Source: Ignavibacteria bacterium (GTDB taxonomy: Bacteria; Bacteroidota; Ignavibacteria; Tepidaquicellales; Tepidaquicellaceae). From it: a DNA stretch of 64,000 nt. The stretch lies in the NCBI GenBank assembly GCA_016719565.1, contig JADJYU010000001.1, forward strand, positions 496,001 to 560,000, given 5' to 3'. Positions within the stretch are counted from its first letter, which is position 1. Each line of letters begins with the position of its first letter. Under the pieces are notes generated by a model, which was given only the letters and a program-made list of their open reading frames with translations, did not search any database and was not told the origin of the DNA. Below, piece by piece: positions 62,620 to 64,000 of the stretch. A program made the position numbers and the translations under genes.

Positions 62620-64000
62620 ATGATTAAAAAGTTTGATGTGGTAATAGTGGGAGCGGGCGGCGCCGGACTCAGAGCGGCAGTCGAAATTCCAAAGGAATAT
62701 TCATGCGCTGTGATCTCAAAAGTATTTCCGACACGATCTCATACAGGTACGGCGCAGGGTGGTGTCTGCGCAGCTCTCTCGAATATGGAAGATGACAGCT
62801 GGGAAAATCATGCTTTTGATACTGTAAAAGGAAGTGATTATCTCGGAGATCAGGATAGTATCGAAGTGATGTGTAAAGACGCTATCAGAGCGATAATGGA
62901 GCTTGAACATATGGGAATGCCGTTCAGCAGAAATGAAGACGGAAAGATAGCGCAAAGACAATTCGGCGGTCATACAAAACCCGCTGATATGAATGATCCT
63001 TACGGAAAGAGAGTCTCCGTAAAAAGAGCGTGCTATTCGGCGGACAGGACAGGTCATGTTATGCTGCAGACGCTGTATGAGAATACAATTAAAAATCAGG
63101 TTACATTCTTTTCGGAATATTTTGTTACGGAGCTCCTGATGGAAGACGGTGTGTGCAAAGGAGTAGTAGCGTTTGATATTGCAACAAGCGAACTGCATAT
63201 ATTTCAGGCAAAGGCGGTTCTCATTGCAACAGGCGGATACGGCAGAGTTTTCAGGATCACTTCGAATTCGCATGCTGGCACAGGTGACGGAATGGCATTG
63301 GTATATAAAGCAGGATTACCGCTTGAAGATATGGAGTTCTTTCAATTTCATCCGACAGGTTTATGGAAACTCGGAATCCTTGTCAGTGAAGCTGCAAGAG
63401 GCGAAGGCGGGATTTTAAAGAATAAGGACGGTGAGAGATTTATGATCAGATATGCGCCTACAGTTATGGATCTGGCGCCGAGAGATATGGTTTCAAGAGC
63501 TATTATCACGGAGATCAGAGAAGGCAGAGGGATCAGAGGAAGCGACGGAACGGATTATGTATTGCTTGACTTAACTCATCTTGGGAAAGAAGTCATTGAT
63601 GATAAACTTCCTGAGATAACAGGTTTTGCAAGGACATATCTAGGAGTCGAACCGACTACTGACCCTATCCCGATTCAGCCGACTGCGCATTATGCAATGG
63701 GCGGCATACCGACAAACGTAAACTGTGAAGTTCTGCTGAATGAGGATGGTGATATTGTAAGAGGACTTTATGCAGCGGGTGAATGCGCATGCGTTTCCGT
63801 TCACGGAGGAAACAGGCTCGGCACGAATTCTCTGCTTGACCTTGTTGTATTCGGCAGACGAGGGGGCAAAGCGATTCACGAATTTTTAAAAACAGCTTCG
63901 TTCGGTGATCTTAATGAGAACGCTGGTAAAGAGACTAACGGGACCATTAAAAAACTGATGGATAGCAAAGGGAGTGAAAAAATTTCAAATATCAGAACTG
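62620..64000 (+). CDS. sdhA: Succinate dehydrogenase/fumarate reductase flavoprotein subunit (partial, 3' end outside window)
   Basis: At least 460 codons of SdhA/FrdA. The start at 62620 is an ATG (MIKKFDVVIVGAGGAGLRAA, the FAD dinucleotide motif). Then follow PTRSHTGTAQGGVCAALSN, with the His that covalently binds FAD, and FQFHPTGLWKLGILVSEAARGEGG. Next come LAPRDMVSRAI, PIQPTAHYAMGGIPTN and AAGECACVSVHGGNRLGTNSL. It oxidises succinate, passing electrons to quinone in the membrane complex. Direction is set by partner subunits outside the window. The frame is open to the window end. Confidence 0.96.
   Translation, partial: MIKKFDVVIVGAGGAGLRAAVEIPKEYSCAVISKVFPTRSHTGTAQGGVCAALSNMEDDSWENHAFDTVKGSDYLGDQDSIEVMCKDAIRAIMELEHMGMPFSRNEDGKIAQRQFGGHTKPADMNDPYGKRVSVKRACYSADRTGHVMLQTLYENTIKNQVTFFSEYFVTELLMEDGVCKGVVAFDIATSELHIFQAKAVLIATGGYGRVFRITSNSHAGTGDGMALVYKAGLPLEDMEFFQFHPTGLWKLGILVSEAARGEGGILKNKDGERFMIRYAPTVMDLAPRDMVSRAIITEIREGRGIRGSDGTDYVLLDLTHLGKEVIDDKLPEITGFARTYLGVEPTTDPIPIQPTAHYAMGGIPTNVNCEVLLNEDGDIVRGLYAAGECACVSVHGGNRLGTNSLLDLVVFGRRGGKAIHEFLKTASFGDLNENAGKETNGTIKKLMDSKGSEKISNIRT

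Noticed and set aside
62716..63273. A 185-aa minus-strand frame opposite sdhA
   Set aside because: It lies wholly within the well-conserved sdhA reading frame and has no recognisable motif.

Overview
The window looks like a chromosome segment of an AT-rich member of the Bacteroidota/Chlorobi group, most likely Ignavibacteria or a close FCB relative. The evidence is the many secreted proteins ending in a type A type-IX-secretion (T9SS) sorting domain with the PNPFNP motif, Omp28-like and HHH/beta-barrel outer-membrane proteins, a B12-dependent ribonucleotide reductase, and few Shine-Dalgarno-like start sites. No rRNA, tRNA, CRISPR array, transposase or phage gene was recognised.

Layout. 1-9.1 kb: an MFS exporter (cut by the left edge) coupled to an M50 membrane protease. 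Divergent from these are a CPBP protease overlapping cdsA, an acidic unknown, a thioredoxin-like protein, gpmA, a HAD hydrolase and a secreted reprolysin-like T9SS metalloprotease. 9.2-9.66 kb: a GC-rich 21-bp tandem repeat of about 21 units. 10.0-30.6 kb: a 20.6-kb array in which two secreted families mostly alternate. Family A is six proteins of about 450 aa with YCF48-like repeats and a T9SS sorting domain. Family B is five genes with a glycosidase-like N-terminal region. Only the last B gene is full length (1550 aa, with its own sorting domain). The other four stop at the same point, where they are fused to the last dozen codons of an A gene, and three of them also carry frameshifts. One A-B pair is present twice almost unchanged, and A1 and A6 share a 595-bp patch at about 99.5% identity, so the locus is actively duplicating and converting.

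30.6-44 kb: inverted REP-like palindromes, a YpfJ-type zinc peptidase, an RsiV-like protein, an EamA transporter, a GNAT acetyltransferase, a strange poly-T tract, a HAD phosphatase, a DEAD-box helicase, a PhoH ATPase, an AraC regulator, a YCF48/T9SS protein (frameshifted), an HHH/beta-barrel protein and a lipase-like lipoprotein. 44-53.6 kb: a same-strand group of ptsI (frameshifted), an orphan nuoH, tlpA-like, an outer-membrane barrel and an Omp28-like lipoprotein. Then come a cold-shock gene with a long leader, an FKBP isomerase with TPRs, a DUF6483-like protein (frameshifted) and a PhzF-like isomerase. 53.8-64 kb: nrdJ, a WYL regulator, VOC and SRPBCC proteins, an enoyl-CoA hydratase, an HtrA-like protease with TPRs, and the start of sdhA (cut by the right edge).

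Several ordinary genes (ptsI, the DUF6483 gene, the 39.4-kb T9SS gene) are broken by exactly one base, mostly in short homopolymers. Some frameshifts in the 10-30 kb array may therefore be sequencing errors. The common truncation of the B genes cannot be explained that way.
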